From Haliea sp. (lineage in GTDB: Bacteria; Pseudomonadota; Gammaproteobacteria; Pseudomonadales; Halieaceae), in NCBI GenBank assembly GCA_002692965.1, contig NZNC01000005.1, forward strand, positions 247,134 through 311,133: 64,000 nt of DNA, read 5' to 3'. Positions 32,404 through 41,368 of this stretch are shown here, one piece after another. The position numbers and the translations under genes were made by a program. Numbering within the stretch: the stretch's first letter is position 1; the number at the start of each line of letters is the position of its first letter. Under the pieces are notes generated by a model. The model saw only the letters and a program-made list of their open reading frames with translations. It did not search any database and was not told the origin of the DNA.

Positions 32404-33203
32404 GGTTCAAACCCGACAATCGTCCCCCGGGGCGGGCCGCCGACAGCCTGCACCTGGTCTTCCAGGGCGGCCAGCTGGTGCGCGACCTGCGCGCCGCGGA
32501 CCCGCTGCTGCCGGCGCGCCACGACTGGCCGGTGGTACAGGAGCAGTTCCTCGGCTACTGGGAGGGGCGGCCCTGCTTCGCGGTGGAAATCGACCCGCAA
32601 CTGGACCTGGACCCGATGCACTGGCAGCGGGGCAGCCTCTACCAGCTGCTGGGGGCCGACGAGGACCTCTTCGCCCTCGCCGGGCGCGCCGCCCAGCTGC
32701 TGGCCTGGGAGCGCGACCACCAGTACTGCGGCCGCTGCGGATCGCCGATGCAGGCCGACCTCGGCGAGCGGGCGATGCGCTGCGAGCCCTGCCGCCACCT
32801 GGTCTACCCGCGCATCTCCCCCTGCATCATCACCCTGATTACTCGCGGCGACGAGTTGTTGCTGGCCCGCAACGCCAGCTTCCCCGGGGAGATGTACAGC
32901 ACCCTGGCGGGCTTTATCGAGGCGGGGGAGAGCGCCGAGGCCTGCCTGCACCGGGAGGTGGCCGAGGAGGTCGGGGTGTCGGTGTGCAACCTGCGCTACT
33001 TTGGCTCCCAGTCCTGGCCCTTCCCCAGCCAGCTGATGCTGGGCTTTTTTGCCGAGTACGCCGGCGGCGAGATCGTCTGTGACCAGGAAGAGATCGCCGA
33101 CGCCCGCTGGTTCCACCACAGCGCGCTGCCCCAGGTGCCGCCACCCAGCTCCATCGCCGGCCGCCTGATCCGGGACTACGTGGAGCACCGTCGCAAGCTC
33201 TGA
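32400..33203 (+). CDS. nudC: NAD(+) diphosphatase NudC
   Basis: Hydrolyses NAD(H) and removes NAD caps from RNA. The 267-residue protein contains the zinc ribbon YCGRCGSPM ... CEPCRHLVYPR, the Nudix box beginning GFIEAGESAEACLHREVAEE, and the downstream SQSWPFPSQLMLGF (SQPWPFPxS of NudC, here with SQSW). ATG at 32400 overlaps the dnaQ stop; the longer in-frame ORF beginning at 32022 is an overlap artefact inside dnaQ. Confidence 0.94.
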   Translation: MRFKPDNRPPGRAADSLHLVFQGGQLVRDLRAADPLLPARHDWPVVQEQFLGYWEGRPCFAVEIDPQLDLDPMHWQRGSLYQLLGADEDLFALAGRAAQLLAWERDHQYCGRCGSPMQADLGERAMRCEPCRHLVYPRISPCIITLITRGDELLLARNASFPGEMYSTLAGFIEAGESAEACLHREVAEEVGVSVCNLRYFGSQSWPFPSQLMLGFFAEYAGGEIVCDQEEIADARWFHHSALPQVPPPSSIAGRLIRDYVEHRRKL

Positions 33204-33295
33204 CTGAACCCGCGGCACCGCCAGGCCCTCGCGCCCGCCTTTGGCGGCGACGGGCCTCGGCGGTCGCCGCCCCAACTGAGACTCAGGAGATACGT

Positions 33296-34369
33296 TTGGA
33301 ACACCTGTATGACTACGGCCTGTTTCTGGCCCAGGCCCTGACCGTTGTCGTCGCCATCCTGCTGGTGGCCGGCGGCCTGGCCGCCGCGGCCCAGCGCCGC
33401 CGCCACCACGGCAGCGAGGGCCAGCTCGAGGTGCACAAGCTCAACGAGCGCTACCAGGACCTGCGCGACAGCCTGCGCCACGGGGTGCTGGACAAGGCCG
33501 CCTGGAAGGCCGAGCACAAGGCCCGGCGCAAGCGCGAGAAGGCCGAGGCCAAGGCGCGCAAGAAACAGCTCAAGAAGTCTGGCGACGAAGCGCCTGAGGC
33601 CGAGGGCAGCGAGCGCAAGCGCCTGTATGTGCTGGACTTCGATGGCGACATCCGCGCCGACGCCAGCGAGAACCTGCGCGAGGAAGTGTCCGCGCTGCTG
33701 CCGGAGATCCGCCCCGGGGACGAGATCCTGCTGCGCCTGGAGAGCCCGGGCGGCCTGGTACACGGCTACGGCCTGGCCGCCAGCCAGCTGCGCCGGATCA
33801 CCGAGGCCGGGGTCCCGCTGACCGTGGCGGTGGACAAGGTCGCCGCCAGCGGCGGCTACATGATGGCCTGTGTGGCGCCGAAGATCATCGCCGCCCCCTT
33901 CGCGGTAATCGGCTCCATCGGCGTGGTCGCCCAGGGGCCCAACTTCCACCGCCTGCTGAAAAAGCACGATGTCGACGTGGAGGTGCTTACCGCCGGCCGC
34001 TACAAGCGCACCCTGACCCTGTTCGGGGAAAACACCGAGGAGGGCCGGGCCAAGTTCATCGAGGACCTGGAAACCACCCACCAGCTGTTCAAGGCCTTCG
34101 TGGCGGAGAACCGACCGGGCCTGGATATCGACAAGGTCGCCACCGGGGAAATCTGGTACGGCAGTGACGCCCTGCGCGAGGGGCTGGTGGACGCGGTAGA
34201 GACCTCCGACGCCTGGATCCAGGCGCGCCTGGCGGACTGGGACGTGTTCCAGGTGGCCTACGTCGAGCGCAAGCCCTGGCAGGAGAAGCTCGGGCTCGCG
34301 GCCGAGGGGGCGATGGAGCGCCTGAGCCTAAAGCTCTGGCACAAGCGCGGCAGCGACCTGTTCCGCTGA
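33296..34369 (+). CDS. sohB: SohB-type S49 family membrane peptidase
   Basis: Signal-peptide-peptidase-like protease of the inner membrane. The 357-residue protein has an N-terminal transmembrane anchor (ALTVVVAILLVAGGLAAAA), a Lys/Glu/Arg-rich coiled-coil stretch, and an S49 domain with nucleophile Ser in DKVAASGGYMMAC and the Lys of the dyad in AGRYKRTLTLFGENTEEG. TTG at 33296 is the first usable start and follows CAGGAGA. It is a single gene, convergent with cti. Confidence 0.93.
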   Translation: MEHLYDYGLFLAQALTVVVAILLVAGGLAAAAQRRRHHGSEGQLEVHKLNERYQDLRDSLRHGVLDKAAWKAEHKARRKREKAEAKARKKQLKKSGDEAPEAEGSERKRLYVLDFDGDIRADASENLREEVSALLPEIRPGDEILLRLESPGGLVHGYGLAASQLRRITEAGVPLTVAVDKVAASGGYMMACVAPKIIAAPFAVIGSIGVVAQGPNFHRLLKKHDVDVEVLTAGRYKRTLTLFGENTEEGRAKFIEDLETTHQLFKAFVAENRPGLDIDKVATGEIWYGSDALREGLVDAVETSDAWIQARLADWDVFQVAYVERKPWQEKLGLAAEGAMERLSLKLWHKRGSDLFR

Positions 34370-34446
34370 CACTCGCTGCCCGCGTGTCCTTGGGCGGGTG
34401 CTGTACCGCTCCTGCCCGATCTGGGGCGCTGCAACGGCGTTCCAGG

Positions 34447-36714
34447 CTATTCTTCGCGATAACCGTGGTAGCGGTTGAGGTCGAAGATGCCGGCGGCGAT
34501 CCCGTCCTGCTCCACTGACAGCCGCTGCAGGCGGTCGCTGACATCCCAGAACCAGGGGGCGTTGCGCCGCACGCCGTAGCGGTGGAGCAGGGTGGCGTAG
34601 TCCTCGGCGCTTTCCAGGGCGGCGATATCCGCCGCGAACAGGGGCATCTGCCGGGCGTGGACCTGGAAGAACTGGTTGGGGTGGGCGCCGATCAGGCCCG
34701 CCACCACCGTCAGCGCGTCCTCTTCGGGCAGCCGCCGCTCGTCTTCCTCGAACAGCTGGGCAATATTGCTGTGGCCGCTATCCCGCAGCAGGGTAAAGGC
34801 CTGTTCGCCCTCGCCGCCGATCACATGCACGAAGCTCACCTCCGGCAAGAAGCGGTTGTGGGCGCCGCGGTGGGCCACCAGGGCGTCCAGGGCCTGGGCA
34901 ATCTCGGGGCTGGTGTGGCGGTGGTAGTCAAAGCGCGGCACGGCGCCGCCGGGCACCCGCGCCCGGGCCCGGGCCAGGAACTCGGCCTTCGGGTCGTCGC
35001 TCTGGTAGTCCACCCCGGTGGGCAGCTGCATGGCTTCGCTGCGCACGAAAACCGGCTCCCGCGCGGATTCCGGCGCGCCCCGATACCAGTGGTCCCGCAG
35101 CGGCTTGCGCTGATCGGCGGGGAGAAACATCAGGAAGTTGTACTCCCCCTCCATGCGCAGGAAATCCATGTACAGGCGCGACTCCAGCTGGTGGGCCACC
35201 GAGCCGTAGACGTCGAAGCCGGCCACCAGCAGGTAGTGGATGCGCTCCAGCAGGGAGTAGGTGATGACCCAGGCGGTTTTCGGCGTTTCCCCCACCAGGC
35301 CGCGCACCACCGAGGCGGTGTCGAAGTGGCGGAAGATGGTCAGCCCGGCATTGCTGTTGTCGCCGTCGCCATCCCACAGCAGGTCGAGCTCGGGGCGCCG
35401 GCGCCCCTCGGCCATTTCCGCCTCGATGTGCTGCGCCTTGGCCTTCTCGTAGCGCGCCTGGGCGCGGGCGTACTTGAGCCAGCTGGCGATGTCGATCACC
35501 GACTCGGTGCGCGGCACCGGCAGGCGCAGGTTGTCGCTTTCCTGTTCCAGGAAGGCGCCGTCGAGCTCCGGGTCCAGGGCTTCCGGGTCCATGAACAGCA
35601 CCCAGAAGCGATCCTCGATCACGTTGAGGGCAATCTGCCCCCGGCACACCGGCCCCTTGATGAAGTTCATGATGGTGAACTCCGCTTCCTCCAGCATGAA
35701 GCGATAGCGGGCGCGCACCGGCAGGTCGGCAAAACTGCGGAAGGGGTTGCCGCTGAGATCGCTGTCGTAGCCGGGCAGGCTGTCCACCGTGTAGTCGGGG
35801 GCCAGGAACAGCCCCCGGTACCAGTCCCGGCGCGCGGCGTCGAAGCGGTAGGGCAGGTGGCTCTTGGCCACGGCGACAATCGGCATCGGCTGCAGGCGAT
35901 ACCAGAAGCGCTCGCGCCCGGGATCGTCGTAGGGGCGACGGGTGGCAATCACCTCCACCGCGTCCCCGGGCGGCGAGGCGGAGCGCACCAGGCGGAACAA
36001 GTGGGAGTCCTGGCCGGCGTCCTCCAGGTAGAGGGTGGCCAGGAACAGGTGCTCGTAGATGTAGCGCGCCATCAGCTGGCTGCGCTTATCGTTCTGATTT
36101 AGGAAGCGCTCCCAGGCCGCGACTTCCCCCTGCAGGGCATCGGGCAGGGCGGGGACCGGTGGCGCCGGCGCCCCGGTTTCCAGCCAGTCGAGCATCATCC
36201 GGTGCTCCTCCGGGCGCAGCCCCGGCAGCCCGTAGGGCATGCCCCACTGCGGGTAGTCCTCGGCGAAGTCGTCGAAGCCGCCGGGTTTCACGCACTGCTG
36301 GTCCCGGTGCAGGGAGAAGTCAAATCCCTCCGGCAGGGGGCCGCGGGCGGGCAGGGGGTGGGCCTGTTTCAGGGCCAGCATGCGGTAGAGCAGGCCCTTC
36401 TCCGGCTGCTCACGGTCCAGCACCGGGTAAAAATCCTTCTTGCGCCAGGCCGCTTCGCCCTGGGCGTCGTCGAACAGTCGGGTCAGGTCACCGGCCAGCA
36501 GGCGGGTGGAGTCATAGACCAGGGTCTGGTTGGCCCCGCGCTCGAGGCCGATGTGGGCTTCCAGCTTGAGCTGGCAGGGGGCGTCGTAACAGGCGTGGCA
36601 AACCACGCAGCGCTGCTCGATGACTTGCCGGGGCGTCTCCAGGGGCGCCGCCAGGGCGCTGTGCAGAGCGAAACTGGCCCACAGTGCCGTGAGCAGGCGG
36701 ATCATCTGGTGCAT
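34447..36714 (-). CDS. cti: Fatty acid cis/trans isomerase (heme-containing, periplasmic)
   Basis: Converts cis to trans unsaturated fatty acids of membrane lipids as a rapid response to solvents or heat. The 755-residue protein starts with a signal peptide (MHQMIRLLTALWASFALHSA, LAA), then a cytochrome c-type heme site CVVCH (C36, C39, H40) as in Pseudomonas Cti. Large family blocks follow (WGMPYGLPGLRPEEHRMMLDWL, CRGQIALNVIEDRFWVLFMD). The start at 36714 was chosen because the extension to 36852 runs into a short tandem repeat. It is divergent from the TRIC-like gene. Confidence 0.94.
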   Translation of the reverse strand: MHQMIRLLTALWASFALHSALAAPLETPRQVIEQRCVVCHACYDAPCQLKLEAHIGLERGANQTLVYDSTRLLAGDLTRLFDDAQGEAAWRKKDFYPVLDREQPEKGLLYRMLALKQAHPLPARGPLPEGFDFSLHRDQQCVKPGGFDDFAEDYPQWGMPYGLPGLRPEEHRMMLDWLETGAPAPPVPALPDALQGEVAAWERFLNQNDKRSQLMARYIYEHLFLATLYLEDAGQDSHLFRLVRSASPPGDAVEVIATRRPYDDPGRERFWYRLQPMPIVAVAKSHLPYRFDAARRDWYRGLFLAPDYTVDSLPGYDSDLSGNPFRSFADLPVRARYRFMLEEAEFTIMNFIKGPVCRGQIALNVIEDRFWVLFMDPEALDPELDGAFLEQESDNLRLPVPRTESVIDIASWLKYARAQARYEKAKAQHIEAEMAEGRRRPELDLLWDGDGDNSNAGLTIFRHFDTASVVRGLVGETPKTAWVITYSLLERIHYLLVAGFDVYGSVAHQLESRLYMDFLRMEGEYNFLMFLPADQRKPLRDHWYRGAPESAREPVFVRSEAMQLPTGVDYQSDDPKAEFLARARARVPGGAVPRFDYHRHTSPEIAQALDALVAHRGAHNRFLPEVSFVHVIGGEGEQAFTLLRDSGHSNIAQLFEEDERRLPEEDALTVVAGLIGAHPNQFFQVHARQMPLFAADIAALESAEDYATLLHRYGVRRNAPWFWDVSDRLQRLSVEQDGIAAGIFDLNRYHGYREE

Positions 36715-36762
36715 GGGTGCGTCCCGGGGTGTCGAAGCGCCATGGTAGCACGCATAATAGGC

Positions 36763-36810
36763 ACCGGCAGACCGGCAGACCGGCAGACCGGCAGACCGGC
36801 AGACCGGCAG
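36763..36810. repeat. (ACCGGCAG)x6 octanucleotide tandem repeat
   Basis: Six perfect, contiguous copies of the 8-mer ACCGGCAG in the 176-base divergent spacer between cti and the TRIC-like gene. It lies 49-96 bases upstream of the cti start, so changes in copy number by slippage would change promoter spacing or leader length. It is not part of the cti product if translation begins at 36714. Confidence 0.95.
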
Positions 36811-36890
36811 CATAAGGGCCCCAAGCGGGGCAGGCGGGCCGCGCAGCGCCACGGGCGTGCCGGCGGGGACCTGGAACAGGAGAAAGCAGG

Positions 36891-37523
36891 GTGCACGAAA
36901 TCGTAGGGTTCCTGGACATGCTGGGGATGGTGGTCTTCGCCATCAGCGGCGCGCTGGCCGCCGCCGAGCGACGCCTGGACATCCTCGGCTTCATCCTCTT
37001 TGGCACCATCACCGGCATCGGCGGCGGCACCATCCGCGACCTGCTGCTGCAGGCGGACGAGGTGTTCTGGTTCAGCGACACGCGCTACTTGTGGGTGTGC
37101 ATCCTGGCCAGCGTGGCCACCTGGTTTGTCGCCCATCACCTGCAGTCACTGCGGCGGGTGCTGCTGTGGGCAGACGCCATCGGGCTGTCGGTGTTCAGCG
37201 TGATCGGGGCGCAGAAGGCACTGATCTGGGAGGCCCCGGTGCTGGTGGCCGTGGGCATGGGCATGATGACCGCCAGCTTCGGCTCGCTGATCCGCGACAG
37301 CCTGCTGGGGCAGCCCCCGGTGCTGCTGGAGGCGGACATCTACGTCACCGCGGCGGCCCTGGGGGCCCTGAGCTATGTCGGGCTGACGGCCCTGGCGGGG
37401 CTGCCGGGCTGGGACTGGGTGGCCGGCTGGGCGGTGCCGGTGTCGATCGGCGCCGCCTTCCTGCTGCGCGGCAGCGCCATCCTGTTCAACCTGCAGTTGC
37501 CCAAGTACCGGCCGCAGCACTGA
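36891..37523 (+). CDS. TRIC-type/UPF0126 cation channel family protein
   Basis: A 210-residue integral membrane protein with about seven helices arranged as two repeats, each with a Gly-rich reentrant motif followed by Arg-Asp: GIGGGTIRDLLL and ASFGSLIRDSLLG. This is the UPF0126 (YadS/YicG) family, structurally related to trimeric intracellular cation channels; a potassium-permeable pore is inferred from the family. GTG at 36891 follows AGGAGAAAGCAGG. Confidence 0.9.
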   Translation: MHEIVGFLDMLGMVVFAISGALAAAERRLDILGFILFGTITGIGGGTIRDLLLQADEVFWFSDTRYLWVCILASVATWFVAHHLQSLRRVLLWADAIGLSVFSVIGAQKALIWEAPVLVAVGMGMMTASFGSLIRDSLLGQPPVLLEADIYVTAAALGALSYVGLTALAGLPGWDWVAGWAVPVSIGAAFLLRGSAILFNLQLPKYRPQH

Positions 37524-37596
37524 GGCCGGTTCAAAGCGCGGCGGCTGTCTGTTCCGAGCGACGCGGGCCCTGGGGCCCGGGATTGCCGGCGCCGGG

Positions 37597-38514
37597 TCAG
37601 CCCTTGCCAGTGGGCTTGTTGGGGCCCGCCAGGCAGTCCTTCTCGATATAGGCGATGATCTTGGCGGCGATATCGATGCCGGTGGCCTTCTCGATGCCCT
37701 CCAGCCCCGGGGAGGAGTTGACCTCGATCACCAGGGGGCCGTGGGCGGAGCGCAGAATATCCACCCCCGCCAGGTCCAGCCCCATGACCTTGGCGGCCTT
37801 GATCGCCAGGCGGCGCTCCTCGGGGCGCAGCTTGATCACTTCCGCGGTGCCCCCGCGGTGCAGGTTGGAGCGGTACTCGCCCTTGACCGCCTTGCGTTGC
37901 ATCGCGGCGATGACCTTGTCGCCCACCACGAAACAGCGGATGTCGGAGCCCCCGGCCTCCTTGATGAACTCCTGCACCAGGAAGTCCGAGCCGATGCCGC
38001 GGAAGGCGTTGATCAGGGCCTCGGCGGCCTTCTTGGTTTCCGCCAGCAGCACCCCGTTGCCGTGGGTGCTGGCGGTCAGCTTGAGGATCAAGGGCGCGCC
38101 GCCCACCGATTCAATCAGCTTGTCGGTCGCCCGCGCGGAGTGGGCGTAGCTGGTCACCGGCTGGCCGATGCCGCGCCGGGCCAGCAGCTGGTGGGCGCGC
38201 AGCTTGTCCCGGGAGCGGGTGATGGCGATGGATTCGTTGATCGAATAGACGTGGCCGACTTCAAACTGCCGCAGCACCGCGCAACCGTAGGAGGTGATGC
38301 TGGCGCCGATGCGCGGGATCACCGCGTCGAACTCCAGGTCTTCCACATCCTGGGCGGATTTCTGGTACACCACCGTCGGGTCGTTGGCGGTGATGTTCAT
38401 GTAGCACTTGAGCACGTCCACCACGCGCACCTCGTGGCCGCGTTCCGTGGCCGCTTCAACCAGGCGCCGGGTCGAGTACAGTCTGCGGTTGCGGGAGAGA
38501 ATGCCGATTTTCAT
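37597..38514 (-). CDS. rimK: Ribosomal protein S6 glutamyl ligase RimK
   Basis: ATP-grasp ligase adding glutamates to the C-terminus of S6 (and making poly-glutamate in vitro). The 305-residue protein starts [22 protein letters not shown] and contains [46 protein letters not shown] and the metal-binding [14 protein letters not shown]. Start at 38514 is the family start; the ORF continuing upstream to 39108 is a shadow of the next gene. It is divergent from a small exported protein. Confidence 0.95.
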   Translation of the reverse strand: MKIGILSRNRRLYSTRRLVEAATERGHEVRVVDVLKCYMNITANDPTVVYQKSAQDVEDLEFDAVIPRIGASITSYGCAVLRQFEVGHVYSINESIAITRSRDKLRAHQLLARRGIGQPVTSYAHSARATDKLIESVGGAPLILKLTASTHGNGVLLAETKKAAEALINAFRGIGSDFLVQEFIKEAGGSDIRCFVVGDKVIAAMQRKAVKGEYRSNLHRGGTAEVIKLRPEERRLAIKAAKVMGLDLAGVDILRSAHGPLVIEVNSSPGLEGIEKATGIDIAAKIIAYIEKDCLAGPNKPTGKG

Positions 38515-38637
38515 GAGACGTCCTTGGGCGCGGGGATTTGACGTGGAGAGCTCCACAAGGCAATCATAGCGGTTCGACGGGGCATCGTGCACCTTGTCCC
38601 GGTGATGCGACAGGAATAATTTTCCAGGAGGCATGTC

Positions 38638-39081
38638 ATGCAACTGAAAAGACTGTTCCGCACCTTGGGCCTGGCCACCCTGGCAGCGAGTCTGCCCCTC
38701 GCGGTATCCGCCGACGAGCACGGGGGCAAGGCCGCATCCGAGAGCGCCGCGGAAAACGGCAGCGAAAGCAGCGAGAGCACGCAGCGTCGCTGCCTGTCGC
38801 TGAACCAGATCCGGCGCATCGAGGTGGTCGATGACCAGACCCTCAAGTTCCACATGCGCGGCAGTGGCCCGGACTATCTCAACCATCTGCCCTATCGCTG
38901 CACCGGCCTGAAGCGTCGCGGCGCCTTCATGCACGCCACTTCCACCAGCAACTACTGCGACCTGGATATCATCACCCAGATCGATACCATGATTGGCATG
39001 CGGCTCGGCTCCTGCCCCCTGGGCAAGTTCGAGGCGGTGGAGCGCGCAGTGGAAGGCGAGGACAGCCAGGCCGAGGAGTAG
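38638..39081 (+). CDS. Small exported protein, DUF6491-like
   Basis: 147 residues with a signal peptide ([16 protein letters not shown], cleavage near DEHGG), a Ser/Glu/Gly-rich spacer and a compact domain with four Cys: [20 protein letters not shown] ... [16 protein letters not shown] ... [15 protein letters not shown] ... GSCPLGKFE. The pattern agrees with the DUF6491 family of periplasmic proteins with unknown function, named from memory. The Cys residues probably form two disulfides. An AGGAGG site precedes the ATG. Confidence 0.75.
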   Translation: MQLKRLFRTLGLATLAASLPLAVSADEHGGKAASESAAENGSESSESTQRRCLSLNQIRRIEVVDDQTLKFHMRGSGPDYLNHLPYRCTGLKRRGAFMHATSTSNYCDLDIITQIDTMIGMRLGSCPLGKFEAVERAVEGEDSQAEE

Positions 39082-39127
39082 CAGCGGCACTGGATTCACA
39101 GGCAACACGGCACAGGTATGTCATAGC

Positions 39128-39460
39128 GTGACACTGGAAGCGCGGCACTTCGCCGCACTGGAGGCCCTGGCGGCCGAGGATTTCGCGGCCTGCCGCGGGG
39201 ACATGTTCCACTGGGACGGCGGCGAGCCGGCGACCCTGGAGGCGGTGGACTTCGATCCGGCCAGCCCGGGGCGCTTCAGTCTGCTGTTCTCCGCCCCCGG
39301 GGCGGCGTCCGCGGAGCAGGGCATCTACCTGCTGGCACACGAACGCCTGGGGGAGCTGGGCCTGTTCCTGGTGCCCCTGGGGCCGGCCAGCGCTGCGCCA
39401 GGGGGCGACGCGGCGTCGCCGGCATGCTGGCGCTATGAGGCGGTGATCAGTCGCAGCTAG
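39128..39460 (+). CDS. Small protein, possibly DUF6916, next to the Tail-Collar operon
   Basis: 110 residues, no signal peptide or membrane helix: MTLEARHFAALEALAAEDF ... LFSAPGAASAEQGIYLLAHE ... LGLFLVPLGP. The last part ends in a strand-like RYEAVISRS. Proteins like this (DUF6916, from memory) accompany bacterial Tail-Collar-domain genes, which matches its convergent position to the operon at 39.5-43.2 kb. Start is GTG at 39128 with only a weak ribosome binding site (cacagg). Function unknown. Confidence 0.6.
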   Translation: MTLEARHFAALEALAAEDFAACRGDMFHWDGGEPATLEAVDFDPASPGRFSLLFSAPGAASAEQGIYLLAHERLGELGLFLVPLGPASAAPGGDAASPACWRYEAVISRS

Positions 39461-39506
39461 CTGAGCGCTTGCCATTACCGGCACCCGTGAGGGGCTGAAC
39501 CAGTGG

Positions 39507-40058
39507 TCAGCGGTATTCCATCTGGCAATACAAGCTGTCGTCAGCGCTAACCACGAAGCCCAATCGCTGATAGAGCTGTCGGGCGGGGTTGTCGCAGGCT
39601 ACGCTCAGGCACAGTGGCACCGCCTGTTGTTGGCTGCGGGCCTGCAGTGCGCGCAACAGGGCCGAGCCGATTCCCCGCCCGCGATAGGTCGCCAGCAGCC
39701 TGAGGTCGATCAGGCGGTTTTCATCGCTGGCCGCCTGCCAACACACGCGCCCCGCGGCTGTTCCCTCTACCTCAATGATTTCCCGCACGGCGGTGGGGTA
39801 CGCCTGCCGATAGTGGGCCTCCTGGGCCCGGCACTGCTGGCTCAGGAAGGCCGTTTTCTGCGCCTCGTCCCAAGGCAGCGCCGCCAGTTCCTGCCAGCGG
39901 TTATCGACATAGAGCATGATCAGTAAGTCGCGGTCGTCGGGGGTCTCGGGGCGCAGTTTGCAGGGTAGGGCGTCTGCGTTTTGCTCGCGGCCCGCGAGGG
40001 AGGGTTCCCCCGGAGCCTGTGACAGAGAAGCCCGTGGGGGCTGGCGACTGGAAGTCAT
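39507..40058 (-). CDS. GNAT family N-acetyltransferase
   Basis: 183 residues. The acetyl-CoA-binding loop YRGRGIGSALLRAL (Q/RxxGxG/A type) and the C-terminal NPARQLYQRLGF are GNAT signatures. The first 40 residues are polar and probably unstructured. ATG at 40058 lies one base after the stop of the first Tail-Collar gene (TAGGATG), so translation is coupled and it is the last gene of the operon. The substrate is unknown; acetylation of an operon product is possible but unproven. Confidence 0.88.
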   Translation of the reverse strand: MTSSRQPPRASLSQAPGEPSLAGREQNADALPCKLRPETPDDRDLLIMLYVDNRWQELAALPWDEAQKTAFLSQQCRAQEAHYRQAYPTAVREIIEVEGTAAGRVCWQAASDENRLIDLRLLATYRGRGIGSALLRALQARSQQQAVPLCLSVACDNPARQLYQRLGFVVSADDSLYCQMEYR

Positions 40059-40059
40059 C

Positions 40060-40482
40060 CTAGGATCGGACTGGGTAGACACCGAAGAGCGCGATGATGA
40101 AATTGAGGCCCAGGGCGGGGTTGCCGGGCATGCCTTGGGGTGTGGCAACGGCCTGCGTGGTCTGGTTGACCGCGACCCCGCGCTCGGTGCTGATCCCGTT
40201 GGTGGTAGCGCGGGTGGGCAGCCCCAGGTTGTCGCTGCCAAGTTTTTGCCCCAGGCTGCGTGGGCTAAGGCCAGGACCACTGCCGGCATGCACCGGCACC
40301 CGGCTGCGCAGGTCCGGTAGGCCGAAAGTGGTGATGCCGTCGCCACCGTAGATGGTGCCGAGCAGGGAAAACAGCGCATCGTTCTGGGACACCGCCAGCA
40401 ATTGCCCGTCGCAGAAGGCCCAGCCGCGGGGCGCGAAGTTACCCGCAAACAGTCGAATCTCGCCAATAAAGGGTTCAGACAT
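40060..40482 (-). CDS. Phage Tail Collar domain protein, copy 1
   Basis: 140 residues beginning MSEPFIGEIRLFAGNFAPRG, with FCDGQLLAVSQNDALFSLLG, YGGDGITTFGLPDLRSRVPVH and the C-terminal NFIIALFGVYPVRS. This is the bacterial Tail-Collar (microcystin-dependent-protein-like) architecture. There is no signal peptide. It is the most divergent of three adjacent copies in its middle part (residues 70-115). Spacing to copy 2 is 15 bases. Confidence 0.92.
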   Translation of the reverse strand: MSEPFIGEIRLFAGNFAPRGWAFCDGQLLAVSQNDALFSLLGTIYGGDGITTFGLPDLRSRVPVHAGSGPGLSPRSLGQKLGSDNLGLPTRATTNGISTERGVAVNQTTQAVATPQGMPGNPALGLNFIIALFGVYPVRS

Positions 40483-40497
40483 GGTGAGGAGCTCCGG

Positions 40498-40911
40498 TCA
40501 ATTGCGTGAGGGGAACAACCCCTGGAGGGCAATGCAGAAGTTGAGTGCCAGCTCCGGTACAGCCGGGGGCAGCGATTGGGTGCCGGTCGCGGCAAGCTGC
40601 TGACTGCGGTTCGACACCAGTCCGCGGTCGACGCTGATGCTGTCAACGACACCCACCGGCGCACTGGTAAAATTCTCCGCGCCCACCTTCTGGCCCAGTT
40701 GCAGAGTATCCCCCTGGTGCATCGGCATGCGCCCGCGCATGTCCGGCAGAGCAAAGGTGGTTTGCCCGTCGCCGCCGTAGGTGGTGCCCAGCAAAGAGTA
40801 CAAGGCCTGGTTCTGGTTGATGGGCAGGACCTGCCCGTCGCAGAAGGCCCAGCCACGGGGTGCGAAGTTGAAGGCCATCAGGCGTATCTCGCCGAGAAAA
40901 GGTTCTGACAT
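40498..40911 (-). CDS. Phage Tail Collar domain protein, copy 2
   Basis: 137 residues: MSEPFLGEIRLMAFNFAPRG, FCDGQVLPINQNQALYSLLG, YGGDGQTTFALPDMRGRMPMH, ending NFCIALQGLFPSRN. Same fold as its neighbours, with the variable segment carrying SAPVGVVDSISVDRG. No signal peptide. Separated by 19 bases from copy 3. The three copies look like tandem paralogues with a conserved N-terminal collar fold and variable tips. Confidence 0.92.
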   Translation of the reverse strand: MSEPFLGEIRLMAFNFAPRGWAFCDGQVLPINQNQALYSLLGTTYGGDGQTTFALPDMRGRMPMHQGDTLQLGQKVGAENFTSAPVGVVDSISVDRGLVSNRSQQLAATGTQSLPPAVPELALNFCIALQGLFPSRN

Positions 40912-40930
40912 GGTTAACTCCGGCGATTTA

Positions 40931-41359
40931 TCAGCTGCGTGATGGGTAGGTCCCGACCAGGGCGATGGCGAAATTCACCACCAGCGCCGGGCGATGGCCA
41001 TCGGTCTGACTGTCCACCGGGTAGGCGTCGACGCTGCTGCGCTGGGCGCTAGAAGCCAGACCGCGCGCCACGCTGGCATCGGTAACGGCGTTGACCCGGC
41101 TGCTATAGGGGTTGTTGATTTTTTCACCCAGGCGACGATCGGTCAGGCCTGGCCCCCGGCCGACGTGCATTGGCCCGCGATCGCGCAGGTCCGGCAGGCC
41201 GAAGGTGCTGCGGCCATCGCCGCCGTAAGTGGTGCCGAGGAGTGAAAACAAGGCGGTGTTCTGGGCGATTGGCAGCAGTTGCCCGTTGCACAGGGCCCAG
41301 CCGCGGGGGGCAAAGTTAAAGCCCACCATGCGCACTTCGCCGATGAAGGGTTCCGACAT
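40931..41359 (-). CDS. Phage Tail Collar domain protein, copy 3
   Basis: 142 residues: MSEPFIGEVRMVGFNFAPRG, LCNGQLLPIAQNTALFSLLG, YGGDGRSTFGLPDLRDRGPMH, ending NFAIALVGTYPSRS. It is the first translated of the three collar paralogues, 9 bases after the propeller-like gene. A GGAGACACT sequence just upstream serves as ribosome binding site. No export signal is seen, so secretion, if it occurs, must use another route. Confidence 0.92.
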   Translation of the reverse strand: MSEPFIGEVRMVGFNFAPRGWALCNGQLLPIAQNTALFSLLGTTYGGDGRSTFGLPDLRDRGPMHVGRGPGLTDRRLGEKINNPYSSRVNAVTDASVARGLASSAQRSSVDAYPVDSQTDGHRPALVVNFAIALVGTYPSRS

Positions 41360-41368
41360 GAGTGTCTC

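Noticed and set aside
34582..36102. A 506-codon open frame on the plus strand
   Set aside because: Antisense of cti; rich in Gly/Val/His in a pattern typical of shadow frames.
40060..41359. Prophage or tailocin remnant suggested by Tail-Collar domains
   Set aside because: Only collar-type proteins occur; no tube, sheath, baseplate, lysis or integration genes, and all genes of the operon are intact. Bacterial Tail-Collar proteins of this size are common outside phages.
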